Source: Cellulomonas wangsupingiae (GTDB taxonomy: Bacteria > Actinomycetota > Actinomycetes > Actinomycetales > Cellulomonadaceae). From it: a DNA stretch of 64,000 bases. The translations under genes and the position numbers were made by a program. Positions 50,196-59,364 of this stretch are shown here, one piece after another. The notes beneath the pieces are model-generated. The model was not told the DNA's origin. It made no database searches and saw only the letters and a program-made list of their open reading frames with translations. The DNA lies in contig NZ_CP101989.1 of assembly GCF_024508275.1 (NCBI RefSeq), forward strand, positions 2,108,001-2,172,000, in the 5' to 3' direction. Numbering within the stretch: position 1 is the stretch's first letter; every line of letters begins with the position of its first letter.

Positions 50196-51122
50196 CTACC
50201 GGGACCCGGCGCCCTCGCCCGCCGTCGCACCCGGCGCCCAGGCACCCGGGGCGTGGCCCGGGAGCGCCAGGTCGGCCAGCACACCGCAGTGGTCGCTAGC
50301 CCATACCCCCTGCACCGGTCGGTCGAGGACCCGCCGGCAGTCGACCACGTCGAGCGCCGGACCGAACGCGCCCCCGGCGACCAGGACGTGGTCGATGCGC
50401 CGCGGCAGCGCCGTGGCGACCTGCCCCGCCGCGACCAGCGGGTTCGCAGGGCTGAACGTGTGCCCCGGCTCGTCGCCGTGGACCGTCTCCCAACAGTCCT
50501 GGTGGTACGTGCTGCGGCCGCCCACCGGCTCGCGCCCGCGCAGGAACCGCATGCTCGCCGCGTCCGGCGTCGCGTCGAAGTCACCGAGGACGACGGTCGC
50601 GCTCGCTGCGGGACGGCGGGCCAGCGCGTCGACCAGCCGCACCGCCTGCTGCAGCCGCTCGCCCTCGCGGTCCAGCTCCCACGTCGGCTTGTGGTGGGCG
50701 AACGTCACCGTGCCGAGCGGCGTGTCCACGTCGGCGAGCACGGAGCCCAGCCACGGCAGGAGATCGGGACGCTTGGTGACGACCTGGTCCACCTGCTCGA
50801 CGTCCCGCAACGGCCAGCGCGCGACCAGGGCCGCGCCCACGCCGCGCCCGTCCGGGGCGTCGTGCACCGCGACGTGGACGTCATGGCCCACCAGCTCACG
50901 CAGGAACGCTCCCCCGTCGCCGACCGGCACCTCCTGGAACGCCGCGACGTCGACCCGCAGGGCGGGCACGGTCCGCAGCAGGAGCGCCGCGCGCGCCTCC
51001 CAGTCGGGGTTCGCGGGCGCGAGGACGTTCAGGGTCAGGACGCGCAGCGTGGCGCGGGCGTCGGTGTCCACGTCTCCGAGGGTGGGATGGTCCGGCGCGT
51101 TGAGCAACCGGTTTGTCGCCAT
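50196..51122 (-). CDS. Endonuclease/exonuclease/phosphatase family protein
   Basis: About 308 residues of the EEP fold. Metal and catalytic motifs: LTLNVLAPANPDWEARAALL, VAAFQEVPVGDG with the metal Glu, TFAHHKPTWEL, VVLGDFDATPD and GVWASDHCGVLADL with the terminal SDH. It has no signal peptide. Substrate (DNA, lipid or nucleotide) is unknown. ATG at 51122 gives MATNRLLNAPDHPTLGDV. It is divergent from a universal stress gene, 84 bp apart. Confidence 0.88.
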   Translation of the reverse strand: MATNRLLNAPDHPTLGDVDTDARATLRVLTLNVLAPANPDWEARAALLLRTVPALRVDVAAFQEVPVGDGGAFLRELVGHDVHVAVHDAPDGRGVGAALVARWPLRDVEQVDQVVTKRPDLLPWLGSVLADVDTPLGTVTFAHHKPTWELDREGERLQQAVRLVDALARRPAASATVVLGDFDATPDAASMRFLRGREPVGGRSTYHQDCWETVHGDEPGHTFSPANPLVAAGQVATALPRRIDHVLVAGGAFGPALDVVDCRRVLDRPVQGVWASDHCGVLADLALPGHAPGAWAPGATAGEGAGSR

Positions 51123-51206
51123 AGGTCCTAGGTCACGACGACCGGTGCGGCAACGGGCGGAACCTGGAGGAGGACACGAGGTCGGCCACTCGAGCAGGAG
51201 GGGGTC

Positions 51207-52073
51207 ATGGTGGCGGAGGGACCGGTGGTCATCGCTCTCGACGGTGGGGCGCACAGCGCGCACACGCTGCGGTGGGGACTGGAGGAGGCCGAGCGGCGCG
51301 ACGCGGACGTGCTGCTCGTCCACGCGTGGCAGGAGCCGTACGAGATCACGCCCCTGGGGTGGTACGCGCCCCTCGTCGACCTGGGCCTGGACCGCGGCGC
51401 GCAGGCGTACCTCGATGCCGAGCGAGCGCGTGCGACGGCGGCTCACCCCGGGCTGCGGATCGCCACCCGTGCCGTCCAGGGCGCGCCGGTCCCGGCCCTG
51501 CTCGCCGCCGCCGAGGGGGCGCAGCTGCTCGTGATCGGGGCCAGCGGCCGGCCCGACGGCTCCCGGCTGAGCAGCGTGGCCGGCCACGTGGCCGCGCACG
51601 CCCCCGTCCCGGTCGCGGTGGTCCGCCGCGCCGCCGGTGACGGACCGGCGGGTCCGGTGGTCGTCGGGGTCGACGGGTCCGCGGCCTCGCTCGCCGCCGC
51701 TCGGACCGCGGCACGCGCCGCGCTGTCCCGCGACGTCGCGCTCGTCCTGGTGCACGCGCGCCCGACCGTGGGCGACCCGTACGGCACCCACGACGCACCC
51801 GTCCCGCTGCCCCCGGACGAGGCCGGCGCGGCGCACCACGCGGCGTCCCGGCTGGCGGAGGAGCTCCGGGAGGAGCACCCCGGCCTGCGGGTCGACGTCG
51901 AGGTGGTCGAGGACAGCCCCGCGCACGCGCTCGCCGCCCGGTCGGTCGGCAGCGACCTGGTCGTCGTCGGGTGCCGAGGGCTGGGCGCGTTCCGCGGCAT
52001 GCTGCTGGGCTCCGTGAGCCACGACGTGCTCCGCACCGCCGCGTCGAGCGTGCTGGTCGGACGGGCGGCCTGA
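51207..52073 (+). CDS. Universal stress protein, tandem UspA domains
   Basis: 288 residues with two UspA domains: the first starts GPVVIALDGGAHSAHTLRWG and ends LLVIGASGRPDGSRLSSVAG; the second has VVVGVDGSAASLAAARTAAR and VVGCRGLGAFRGMLLGSVSH, an ATP-binding loop. It is paralogous to the protein at 39239, with matching GPVVIAL start and matching second-domain end. ATG with AGGAGGGGG upstream. It may respond to hypoxia or starvation, by analogy. Confidence 0.92.
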   Translation: MVAEGPVVIALDGGAHSAHTLRWGLEEAERRDADVLLVHAWQEPYEITPLGWYAPLVDLGLDRGAQAYLDAERARATAAHPGLRIATRAVQGAPVPALLAAAEGAQLLVIGASGRPDGSRLSSVAGHVAAHAPVPVAVVRRAAGDGPAGPVVVGVDGSAASLAAARTAARAALSRDVALVLVHARPTVGDPYGTHDAPVPLPPDEAGAAHHAASRLAEELREEHPGLRVDVEVVEDSPAHALAARSVGSDLVVVGCRGLGAFRGMLLGSVSHDVLRTAASSVLVGRAA

Positions 52074-52099
52074 GTCCGTCGGCGCAGGTCGGCCTGGCG

Positions 52100-52213
52100 G
52101 TTGCGCCCGGGCGTACCGCTCGCTCATCCACCCGCACCTCGCAGATACCCCTCGACGCCGGCGCGACCCCGCCGACGGAGTTCGACGCACTCAAGGCCGC
52201 GACGCTGCCCTGA
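52100..52213 (+). pseudogene. Possible SHOCT-domain remnant
   Basis: One frame ends IPLDAGATPPTEFDALKAAT, which resembles a short C-terminal oligomerisation (SHOCT) domain of the form LDAG-x-T-x-EEFDALKA. No start or upstream partner is present in frame, so it reads as the tail of a lost gene. Weak, short evidence. Confidence 0.25.
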
Positions 52214-52293
52214 ACCGCAGCGGCCTGGGCCGGCGCGGGACGTCCTGGCCGCCGTCAGTGCAGACCCGGTCGTCCGCCTGCGACCATGCCGGG

Positions 52294-52623
52294 GTGAGCG
52301 AGCGTCCCCACGCCGGACGGCACGAGGCCGACGACGGTGCGTCGTCGCGCTCCGACGCGTGGCCCGCGTTCGTCGGGTTCCTCTCCTACGCCGCACGCAG
52401 GTGGTCGCTCGGCGTCGCCTACCTCGCGTGGGCGGCAGTCGCCGGCGGGATCGGCTACGTGGTCGCACCGCTCATCGGCCAGCCCGAAGATGCAGGATTC
52501 TGGGGTGGGTTCGCCATCGCGATCGTTCTGATCGCGATCGCGACCCTCGTCTGTGTGACCGGGCACGCGCTCGGGTGGCGGCGCTTCGACTGGGTGGAGC
52601 GCGTCTACTCGTACCTCACCTGA
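52294..52623 (+). CDS. Small hypothetical membrane protein
   Basis: About 109 residues: a polar start (SERPHAGRHEADDGASSRSD), then two membrane helices (LGVAYLAWAAVAGGIGYVVA, GFAIAIVLIAIATLVCVTGH) and a short basic tail. GTG at 52294 has GACCAT 6 nt before it. No family recognised. Confidence 0.55.
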   Translation: MSERPHAGRHEADDGASSRSDAWPAFVGFLSYAARRWSLGVAYLAWAAVAGGIGYVVAPLIGQPEDAGFWGGFAIAIVLIAIATLVCVTGHALGWRRFDWVERVYSYLT

Positions 52624-52768
52624 GCGCGGCGGCGCGACTCGTCGAGCCATCTGTGCGCTCACCCGGCGGCGTCCTCACACCCACCCCGAACACCGCCACG
52701 TGCTCGCGTGCCAGCTCCGTGGCCACGTCACCGCGTACCGCGAGCGCATCCGCCCGAGGCCGGACGAG

Positions 52769-53461
52769 TCAGGGCAGGACGTAGAACGCGATGCCCTCGT
52801 ACGACCAGTTGCGGTCCGTGGTGCGCAGCTGGTGCGACTCGCTACGGCTCACGGTGAAGAAGTGCTTCGAGAAGACCGGGCTCCAGAACCGGTACACGGG
52901 CACCGATCCGGTCACGGGCGTCGTCGTCGCGCAGTAGGACACCCCCTCGTACGTCCAGTTGCGGTCCGTCGCGGCGATGTGCTGCTGCTCCTGAGCGCTC
53001 GCCGTGTAGAAGTGGGTCTTGAACCGGTCGGAGAAGAAGCGATGAACCGGCGTGGCGCCCAGGCAGTCGCCCGCGACGGGGAGCCACGCCGAGAACGCGA
53101 CGCCCTCGTCGATCCAGTTCCGGTCCGTCGTGCGAATCGTGCTCGCCTCGGCGGCGCTCGTCGTGAAGAAGTGCGCGTTGTCGAACCTCGGGCTCCAGAA
53201 CCGGTACACCGGCGTCGACGCCAGGGCCGGCGCGGCCGACACGGGACGGTACGGGAGCGTCTCGCACGCGATCCCGTCACCGTCGGAGTCGAGCCGGTCC
53301 GGGTCGCCGATCTGCCCGTCCAGGTGGTCCTGCGCGTCCTCCTGGTACGTGAAGTCGACGCAGTCGACGTCGGTCGAGACCGCCGACGCGCCGGTCGCCG
53401 GGACGACCACGACGGCGGCGGCGGCGGCGAGGACGAGTGCTCGGACGATGCGATTGGTCAC
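52769..53461 (-). CDS. Secreted Excalibur and DUF5648-repeat protein
   Basis: About 230 residues. A signal peptide (NRIVRALVLAAAAAVVVVPA, ending TGASAVS) leads to an Excalibur calcium-binding motif: DCVDFTYQEDAQDHLDG, then DSDGDGIACETLP. Three repeats of ~45 residues follow (VYRFWSPRFDNAHFFTTSA, VHRFFSDRFKTHFYTASAQ, VYRFWSPVFSKHFFTVSRS), each ending TDRNW-x2-EG; these match DUF5648. It should be secreted and bind the cell surface or carbohydrate, but this is not known. GTG with TATGCT 6 nt upstream. Confidence 0.87.
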   Translation of the reverse strand: MTNRIVRALVLAAAAAVVVVPATGASAVSTDVDCVDFTYQEDAQDHLDGQIGDPDRLDSDGDGIACETLPYRPVSAAPALASTPVYRFWSPRFDNAHFFTTSAAEASTIRTTDRNWIDEGVAFSAWLPVAGDCLGATPVHRFFSDRFKTHFYTASAQEQQHIAATDRNWTYEGVSYCATTTPVTGSVPVYRFWSPVFSKHFFTVSRSESHQLRTTDRNWSYEGIAFYVLP

Positions 53462-53467
53462 ATGTCC

Positions 53468-53473
53468 AGCATA
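53468..53473 (-). promoter_or_regulatory. -10 hexamer for leaderless Excalibur transcript
   Basis: Minus-strand TATGCT lies 6 nt before the GTG at 53461. Confidence 0.45.
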
Positions 53474-53684
53474 GAGGCCGGGAAACCCGGAATACACGGC
53501 GTGACCTGCACCGATGCGCGTTGGAAACTACTGACGAGTCACCCTTTGTCCGGCTTGATGCAGGCGACGTGGATGGCGACCGCCCGGCCGGGACCGGGTG
53601 CTGGCATCCCGATGATCTCGCCCCGGGTGAACCAGCCGCGTCGGAGGAGCACCCACCACCGCCTCAGCGTGCGATCCTTCGGAC

Positions 53685-53918
53685 GTGGCACAGCACCCGC
53701 GCACGGAGCGCGTGCTCGGGACCGTCGGTGCGTTGAGTCTGTGGCTCTCCGGCGTGGTGTCGATGTTCGGGTTCTTCATTCCGGCGGGGTTCCTCGTCGG
53801 AGCAGGCATCGCAGTCATGGGTGCCGCCCTCCTCTGGTGCGAACGCATCGTGGCGAGGCGGAACATGAGGGAGCGGCTCGGGTACGACTGGCACGAGGGC
53901 TCACGCGAGGCTCCCTGA
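53685..53918 (+). CDS. Small membrane protein
   Basis: 77 residues with two membrane helices (VLGTVGALSLWLSGVVSMFG, IPAGFLVGAGIAVMGAALLW) and a charged end (IVARRNMRERLGYDWHEGSR). GTG at 53685 has GATCCT 6 nt upstream. No family recognised; coding is supported by hydrophobic pattern and codon bias. Confidence 0.5.
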   Translation: MAQHPRTERVLGTVGALSLWLSGVVSMFGFFIPAGFLVGAGIAVMGAALLWCERIVARRNMRERLGYDWHEGSREAP

Positions 53919-54150
53919 CAGGACGGGTCGCGGCGTGCTCGACGGGCTCCGAGTCGTGTCCATGCGGATCGCTCTGGAGCTCCTCGAGCCAGCGCGCTCG
54001 CGTGTCCCGCGGCCTGACGAACGGATTCGCCGCGGCTGCGCACGGCTTCGACGCGCTCGCCTAGCTCGATCACCTGCGCTCGTTCAGCGTCGTCAGCGCC
54101 CACTTCGCCCGGGAGAAACGTCTCCCAGAACGAGCCGCTGATCGCCACGG
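53919..54150. other. Region without a confident gene
   Basis: About 230 bp. On the minus strand, a stretch near 54150-53970 reads TVAISGSFWETFLPGEVGAD and AERAQVIELGERVEAVRSRG, which looks protein-like, but the frame then degenerates. It may be a gene remnant. Confidence 0.3.
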
Positions 54151-54180
54151 TAGACACAAAGGTTCTGGCGCTCGTACCAT
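54151..54180 (+). promoter_or_regulatory. Promoter of the HTH/nucleotidyltransferase pair
   Basis: TAGACA (54151-54156), an 18-nt spacer, then TACCAT (54175-54180), 7 nt before the ATG at 54188. It is one of the better promoters in the window and predicts a leaderless transcript. Confidence 0.6.
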
Positions 54181-54187
54181 TGAGCCC

Positions 54188-54928
54188 ATGGCGATGCTCT
54201 CCGCTCCGGAGGCGGCCCAGCAGATGGGCGTCTCTCTGCGACGCGTCTACGCCATGATCAATGCCGGGGACCTGGACGCCCAGCGCATCGGACAGCACTG
54301 GGTGATCGACGCCGCGTCCCTGCCCCAGCAGCGGCGTCATGCCGGCCGGCCGATGAGCCAGCGCATCGTCTGGGCGATGCTGGCGTCGGACGGAGCGGTC
54401 GACGACGTCGACTGGATCGGCGCCGACGAGGCGTACCGCCTGCGCCGCCGGATCGACCGCCTGTGCTCGGACCCCGAGCCGATCGACCGGCTGCGCTCAT
54501 GGGCCGCGTCACGCGGTGAGGTGCTGCACCTGTCCGCCCAGGACCCCGCGCAGGTCCGCGAGGACGACAGGTTCGTGGTCTCCGGTGTCTCGGACCCGCG
54601 TGCGGGCATCTCGGCGGCCGCGTTCGCCGAGGGCTACGTGCACCGCGACGACGCGCAGGGGCTGGTGGCCGACCACCTGCTGGTCCCGGCTGCGCGGGCG
54701 CGGGCCGACGTGGTGCTGCGTGTCAGCCCGCTGCCGCTGTCCGCTCCCGTGCCCCTGCTGGTAGTGATCACCGACCTGGCTGACAGCGGCGGTCCCCGCG
54801 AGCGCAAGCGTGCCGAGGAGCTGCTGAGCCTGTGGGCCTGCGGGCGCGGCAACGCCGCGTCGGCGTCGGTGCGCCATCCCTTGCGCGATGCCGTGCAGCC
54901 CGACCCGCTCGGCAGCTGCCCGCGGTGA
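54188..54928 (+). CDS. HTH protein, putative antitoxin of AbiE-like pair
   Basis: 246 residues. The N-terminal excisionase/MerR-like HTH (SAPEAAQQMGVSLRRVYAMI, then NAGDLDAQRIGQHWVIDAAS) is followed by an alpha-helical part and a C-terminal segment (VADHLLVPAARARADVVLRV) shared by HTH proteins paired with nucleotidyltransferases in actinobacteria. The second gene overlaps by 4 bp (GTGA). By context it is the antitoxin/regulator of an AbiEi/AbiEii-like type IV system; the HTH may autoregulate the operon. ATG at 54188 or 54194 both possible. The link to AbiE is inference. Confidence 0.7.
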   Translation: MAMLSAPEAAQQMGVSLRRVYAMINAGDLDAQRIGQHWVIDAASLPQQRRHAGRPMSQRIVWAMLASDGAVDDVDWIGADEAYRLRRRIDRLCSDPEPIDRLRSWAASRGEVLHLSAQDPAQVREDDRFVVSGVSDPRAGISAAAFAEGYVHRDDAQGLVADHLLVPAARARADVVLRVSPLPLSAPVPLLVVITDLADSGGPRERKRAEELLSLWACGRGNAASASVRHPLRDAVQPDPLGSCPR

Positions 54929-55733
54929 CCATCACCATGCCGCCGATGACGGCGGCGCAGACGTCCTCGTGGCATGCGCTGCTCGACCTGCACGCGCTCA
55001 GGCCGACAGGCTGGACGCTGATCGGCGGCCAGATGGTCCACCTGTTCTGTGCCGAGCGCGGAGGCGCCCCAGCGCGGCCGACCGACGACGCCGACGCAGC
55101 GCTCGACGTGCGCGCCGAGCCGACGATCCTCCACGTCGTGACAGGGGACCTCCAGGCGCTCGGGTTCCGAGGTGGCTCACGCCCGAGGGCCATCAGCACC
55201 GCTGGCGCAAGGGCGAGGCGGTCATCGACGTCCTCGTGCCGCCCGGCCTCGGCCGGCGAGCGGACTCGCGCAGAGGCGCGTCCGGCGGCACGACGCTGTC
55301 CGCGCCCAGGGCGCAGCAGGCGCTGGACCGCACGTCGGACGTCGCCGTGATCGTCGACGGACACGAGGGGACGGTGCGGCGCCCCTCGATGCTCGGGGCC
55401 CTGGTGTACAAGGCCGCCGCGTACGGCGTGGTCCTGGACCGCGCTCGCCTGCGGCACCTCCCCGACTTCGTCGTGCTGGCCACCCTCGTTCGACCCGATG
55501 ACGAGCTCGGCTCGGCGAGCAAGCGCGACCGCGAGCACCTGAGCCACGCCCTGGGAGAGCTGATCCGACACCCGGAGCAGGTGGCCGCGGTCGAAGGCGG
55601 CGACCTCGGCGTCGAGCGCGTCCGCACCGCCCTGGGCCTGCGGCCGGCGCGCGCCCAGTCCGACAAGACACCGGCGCAGCTGGCGGCCTCCGACCCGTTC
55701 GCGCCGCGGCGGCGCCCCCGCGGGACCCGCTAG
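54925..55733 (+). pseudogene. Frameshifted nucleotidyltransferase (AbiEii-like toxin)
   Basis: The first frame starts at GTG 54925 and runs TPDD-like text: GWTLIGGQMVHLFCAERG, ARPTDDADAALDVRAEP, VVTGDLQALGF. Near 55168-55180 the sense shifts to another frame: WLTPEGHQHRWRKGEAVIDV, GGTTLSAPRAQQALDRTSDV, TVRRPSMLGALVYKAAAYGV, ending at TAG 55733. The length, 809 nt, is one short of a multiple of three, as a 1-nt deletion would give. LIGGQMVH and TDDADA suit a nucleotidyltransferase active site. Intact homologs are AbiEii/AbiGii-type toxins. A sequencing error or programmed frameshift cannot be excluded. Confidence 0.72.
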
Positions 55734-55810
55734 CCGCGACCTCGCGGCCACGCACCCCGACGCTCTGACAGAGGAAACGCGGTCTCGCGGCTGCTCTCCG
55801 CAAAGAGATG

Positions 55811-55840
55811 AGCGGTGGCCCGCATCTGCGAACCACCGCT
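55811..55840 (-). terminator. Hairpin downstream of tRNA-Pro
   Basis: AGCGGTGG (55811-55818) pairs with CCACCGCT (55833-55840), 6 nt past the tRNA 3' end. The loop contains the palindrome CGCATCTGCG. On the minus strand it is followed by CATCTCTTT, a weak T-rich tail. Confidence 0.55.
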
Positions 55841-55845
55841 TCTCA

Positions 55846-55922
<77 letters not shown>

Positions 55923-56000
55923 ATGGCTCCCGAAGAAGCCTCGAAGAGCCTACCGCACCGGACGCCCCGGCCCCGACACCTTCCGGGCCGGGGGCGCGCC

Positions 56001-57059
56001 TCACGCGGCGGCGCCGTGCTCCTCACGCCGTCGGCGCAGCACCTCGAGCTCGGCACTGACGACCCCGAGCACCAGCAGGTCCACGAGCAGCCCCCATGAC
56101 GCGTCCCACTGCGAGATCCGGAACAGGAAGAACTGCGTGACCAGCAGGCTGACCAGGACGGCGCGACGGAACCACCGGTAGCCCTCGACGACGTCGTGCC
56201 GCACGCGGGCCAGACCCACCCCGCACAGGACGACGCTCGCGGCACCGGCCACCAGGGCGCCGGCGACGACCCAGCCGGGCGACCCGTCGCCCTCCCACCA
56301 GCCCGCGACGGCTGCCGTCACGGTGATCGCCGACGTCCCGACGAGCACCGCGACGGCCAGCCACGGCACGAACCGTGCGCGCACGAGCGTGTGCAGCACG
56401 CGCACGACACCCGACGCGAGCGCGTCGACGGGGTCGGGCAGCTCGGCGTGGTCCTCCTCGATGCTGCGCAGCAGGGCCCGCGTCTCGCGCGCGCCGGGCG
56501 TGTCACCCGCATCGGCCACGCGGGCCTCGGCCCGGTGGCGGGCGGCGGGGGTGAACCCGCCGACGACGCCGGCGACCGCCTCGTCGACCGCACCGGCGAG
56601 TGCCTCGCGCGGGTCCCGCGGACGCCGCCCGTGCAGGGTGTCCGCGACGACGCCCAGCCCGACGACCGTCGCGTAGATGATCGCGGCCGTCGGCTCGTAG
56701 AAGTAGTCGTTGTCCGACGTGACGAACTTGCCGACCTCGTCGACGAAGAGGCCGAACCCGATCCCGCCGACGAGGGCACCGAGCGGGCGCAGCGTCGGGC
56801 CCGCGAACGACAGGAGCAGCAGGAACGCCACGGCCATGAGCAGACCGCCCCACAGCACGTGAGCGATGTGCAGGCCGTCACCGCCGAGCTGCGGGTACCC
56901 CGTCGCCGCCAGGAGCGCCCGCGTGACCAGCACCGTCGCAGCGGTGGCCACGAGGAACGTCCCGAGGTGCCGCGGCGCGCGGGGGTCGCGCGGCAGGCCG
57001 AGGCGCAGCAGCACGTGCGTGGTCCTGCGTGCGCCTGCGTCGGCCTGCCGGGGCGTCAC
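56001..57059 (-). CDS. Hypothetical integral membrane protein
   Basis: 352 residues with about seven to eight membrane helices: LGTFLVATAATVLVTRALLA, IAHVLWGGLLMAVAFLLLLS, LGALVGGIGFGLFVDEVGKF, AIIYATVVGLGVVADTLHG, then after a 100-residue polar loop FVPWLAVAVLVGTSAITVTA, WVVAGALVAGAASVVLCGVG and VLVSLLVTQFFLFRI. The motif GFGLFVDEVGKFVTSDNDYF is conserved in similar actinobacterial proteins of unknown function. GTG start 7 bp after the der stop, so likely the last gene of the der transcript. Confidence 0.8.
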   Translation of the reverse strand: MTPRQADAGARRTTHVLLRLGLPRDPRAPRHLGTFLVATAATVLVTRALLAATGYPQLGGDGLHIAHVLWGGLLMAVAFLLLLSFAGPTLRPLGALVGGIGFGLFVDEVGKFVTSDNDYFYEPTAAIIYATVVGLGVVADTLHGRRPRDPREALAGAVDEAVAGVVGGFTPAARHRAEARVADAGDTPGARETRALLRSIEEDHAELPDPVDALASGVVRVLHTLVRARFVPWLAVAVLVGTSAITVTAAVAGWWEGDGSPGWVVAGALVAGAASVVLCGVGLARVRHDVVEGYRWFRRAVLVSLLVTQFFLFRISQWDASWGLLVDLLVLGVVSAELEVLRRRREEHGAAA

Positions 57060-57066
57060 CCGCGCG

Positions 57067-58602
57067 TCACCGCTTGCGCTTCTCGCGCACGCGCACCGAG
57101 ATCGAGATCGGGGTCCCCTCGAAGCCGAAGGTCTCGCGCAGGCGACGCTCGATGAAGCGGCGGTACTGCGGCTCGAGGAAGCCGCTGGCGAAGATCACGA
57201 AGCGCGGCGGCCGCGTGGACGCCTGCGTGGCGAACAGGATGCGCGGCTGCTTGCCGCCACGCAGCGGGTGCGGGTGCGCGGAGACGAGCTCGCCGAGGAA
57301 CGCGTTGAGGCGTCCGGTCGAGATCCGGGTGTCCCACGAGGCGAGGGACCGCTCGAGCGCGGGAACCAGGCGGTCGGTGTGCCAGCCGGTGCGCGCGGAC
57401 ACGTTGACGCGCGGCGCCCACTGCACCTGCACGAGCTGCTGGTCGATCTCGCGCTCGAGGTACGGGCGGCGGTCCTCGTCCATGAGGTCCCACTTGTTGT
57501 ACGCGATGACCAGGGCGCGCCCGGCGTCGATGACCTGCTGGACGATGCGGATGTCCTGCTCGGTCATCGACTCCGACGCGTCGACGAGCACGACGGCGAC
57601 CTCGGCCTTCTCGATCGCGGCCTGGGTGCGCAGCGAGGCGTAGAAGTCCGCGCCCGACGTCTGGTGCACCCGCCGGCGGATGCCCGCGGTGTCGACGAAC
57701 ACCCACGGCTTGCCGCCGAGGGCCACGAGCTCGTCCACCGGGTCGCGCGTGGTCCCCGCGACGTCGTCGACGACGACCCGCTCGGAGCCGACGACCTTGT
57801 TGAGCAGCGACGACTTGCCGACGTTGGGCCGCCCGACGAGCGCCACACGACGCGGGCCGTCCGGCAGGGGCACGGCGTGCGCCGAGACGCGGGGCAGGGC
57901 GTCCATCGCCGCGTCGAGCAGGTCACCGGTGCCGCGCCCGTGCAGCGCGGAGATCGGGTGCGGCTGCCCCAGCCCGAGGGACCACAGCGCCGCGGCGTCG
58001 GCCTCGACCGCGGGGCCGTCGACCTTGTTGGCGACGAGCACGACGGGCTTGCCGGACCGGCGCAGCAGGCGCACGACCTGCTCGTCGGTGTCGGTGGACC
58101 CGACCGTGGCGTCGACGACGAACAGCACGGCGTCGGCGAGGTCGATCGCGACCTCCGCCTGCTGGGCGACGCGCTTGTGGATCCCGGCGACGTCGACCTC
58201 CCAGCCACCGGTGTCCACCAGCGTGAACCGACGGCCGGACCACTCCGCGGGGTAGCTGACGCGGTCGCGCGTCACGCCCGGGTTGTCCTCGACGACGGCC
58301 TCGCGACGGCCGATGATCCGGTTGACGAGGGTCGACTTGCCGACGTTCGGACGCCCGACGACCGCGAGCACCGGCAGCGTGGTCTCGATCTCGCGCTCGG
58401 CGCCGTCGAGGCCCTCGCCGTCGATCAGGGCGAGGTCCTCGTCCGCCAGGTCGTACTCCTGCAGCCCGGCGCGCAGCGCACGCTCACGGGCCTCGTCGTC
58501 GGCGCTGTCGGCGAGGTCCGCGGGCACCGGCGCCGTCGGCTCGACGCCGTCGCTCGCGTCGTCGTGCGGGGTGCGCGTCATCGTGGGGTCGGGCTGCTCC
58601 AT
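57067..58602 (-). CDS. der: Ribosome-associated GTPase Der (EngA)
   Basis: About 511 residues with two GTPase domains: G1 [15 protein letters not shown] and [16 protein letters not shown]3 DTGGWEVD and DTAGIRRR; G4 ANKVD and YNKWD. A C-terminal KH-like domain ([20 protein letters not shown]) ends it. The N-terminal ~65 residues are acidic and variable, usual for actinobacterial Der. It acts in 50S subunit assembly. ATG at 58602 has minus-strand GACAAT 6 nt upstream; a second ATG 21 nt in is possible. It is read from its own promoter after the plsC terminator. Confidence 0.95.
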   Translation of the reverse strand: MEQPDPTMTRTPHDDASDGVEPTAPVPADLADSADDEARERALRAGLQEYDLADEDLALIDGEGLDGAEREIETTLPVLAVVGRPNVGKSTLVNRIIGRREAVVEDNPGVTRDRVSYPAEWSGRRFTLVDTGGWEVDVAGIHKRVAQQAEVAIDLADAVLFVVDATVGSTDTDEQVVRLLRRSGKPVVLVANKVDGPAVEADAAALWSLGLGQPHPISALHGRGTGDLLDAAMDALPRVSAHAVPLPDGPRRVALVGRPNVGKSSLLNKVVGSERVVVDDVAGTTRDPVDELVALGGKPWVFVDTAGIRRRVHQTSGADFYASLRTQAAIEKAEVAVVLVDASESMTEQDIRIVQQVIDAGRALVIAYNKWDLMDEDRRPYLEREIDQQLVQVQWAPRVNVSARTGWHTDRLVPALERSLASWDTRISTGRLNAFLGELVSAHPHPLRGGKQPRILFATQASTRPPRFVIFASGFLEPQYRRFIERRLRETFGFEGTPISISVRVREKRKR

Positions 58603-58608
58603 ACGCCC

Positions 58609-58614
58609 ATTGTC
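58609..58614 (-). promoter_or_regulatory. -10 hexamer for leaderless der transcript
   Basis: Minus-strand GACAAT lies 6 nt before the ATG at 58602. Confidence 0.4.
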
Positions 58615-58637
58615 CCCTGTCGCGCGCCCCGGTACCG

Positions 58638-58662
58638 CCACGCCGCCCGGCGGGCGGCGTGG
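58638..58662 (-). terminator. Hairpin terminator of the parA-plsC operon
   Basis: Perfect 11-bp stem CCACGCCGCCC / GGGCGGCGTGG with a 3-nt loop, 3 nt past the plsC stop. Confidence 0.75.
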
Positions 58663-58665
58663 ACG

Positions 58666-59364
58666 TCAGACCGTCGCGCGCGGGTCGTCCGCGGGCAGCC
58701 GCACCCCGGTCCGCTCCTGCGCGGTCGCCACGAGGTCGCCCATGGCCGCGCGGATCGACTCCGCGGCACGGTCGATGGCCTCGCGCCGTGACACGCCGGT
58801 GCACGCGACGTCGATCGGCTCCCCGAACTCCACGACCACCCGGCGCCGCAGCCCGGGAAGCCCGTGGGGCGACTCCCCCGTGCGGCGCGTCCCGAGGATC
58901 GCCACGGGCACGACGAGCGCACCGCCGTTGACCGCGAGCCACGCCGCACCGGCGCGCACCTGCTCGGCCGTGCCCCGCCCGCGCGTGCCCTCGGGGAAGA
59001 TCCCGACGGCGCCGCCACGCCGCAGCACCCCGAGCGCCGCCTGCAGCGCGGGACGCGCCATCGTGCGGTCGACCGGGATCTGGCCGGCGGCGCGCAGGAA
59101 CCCGCCGACCACGCCGTGGAACAACTCGCTCTTGACCAGCACGTGCAGGCCCCGCGGGGCGACGCCCACGAGCAGCGGCCCGTCGATCAGCGTGAGGTGG
59201 TTCGCGGCGAGCACCACGGGCCCGCCGCGCGGCACGCGCTCGGCACCCGTCACCCGCGTGTCCCACACCACGTGCGCGAGGAACCACCCCACCCACCGCG
59301 CCCAGGCCGGACCGCGGGCGGACGGGACGTGCGGCTCGCCGGCCGCCGAGGCCGCGCGGCTCAT
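58666..59364 (-). CDS. plsC: 1-acyl-glycerol-3-phosphate acyltransferase (PlsC family)
   Basis: 232 residues. The acyltransferase NHx4D block reads VLAANHLTLIDGPLLVG, with FPEGTRGRG as block III and VPVAILGTRRTGESPHG after it. It transfers an acyl chain to lysophosphatidate in phospholipid synthesis. The ATG overlaps the cmk stop (ATGA). The cmk-plsC-der order is conserved in actinobacteria. A terminator follows the stop. Confidence 0.9.
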   Translation of the reverse strand: MSRAASAAGEPHVPSARGPAWARWVGWFLAHVVWDTRVTGAERVPRGGPVVLAANHLTLIDGPLLVGVAPRGLHVLVKSELFHGVVGGFLRAAGQIPVDRTMARPALQAALGVLRRGGAVGIFPEGTRGRGTAEQVRAGAAWLAVNGGALVVPVAILGTRRTGESPHGLPGLRRRVVVEFGEPIDVACTGVSRREAIDRAAESIRAAMGDLVATAQERTGVRLPADDPRATV

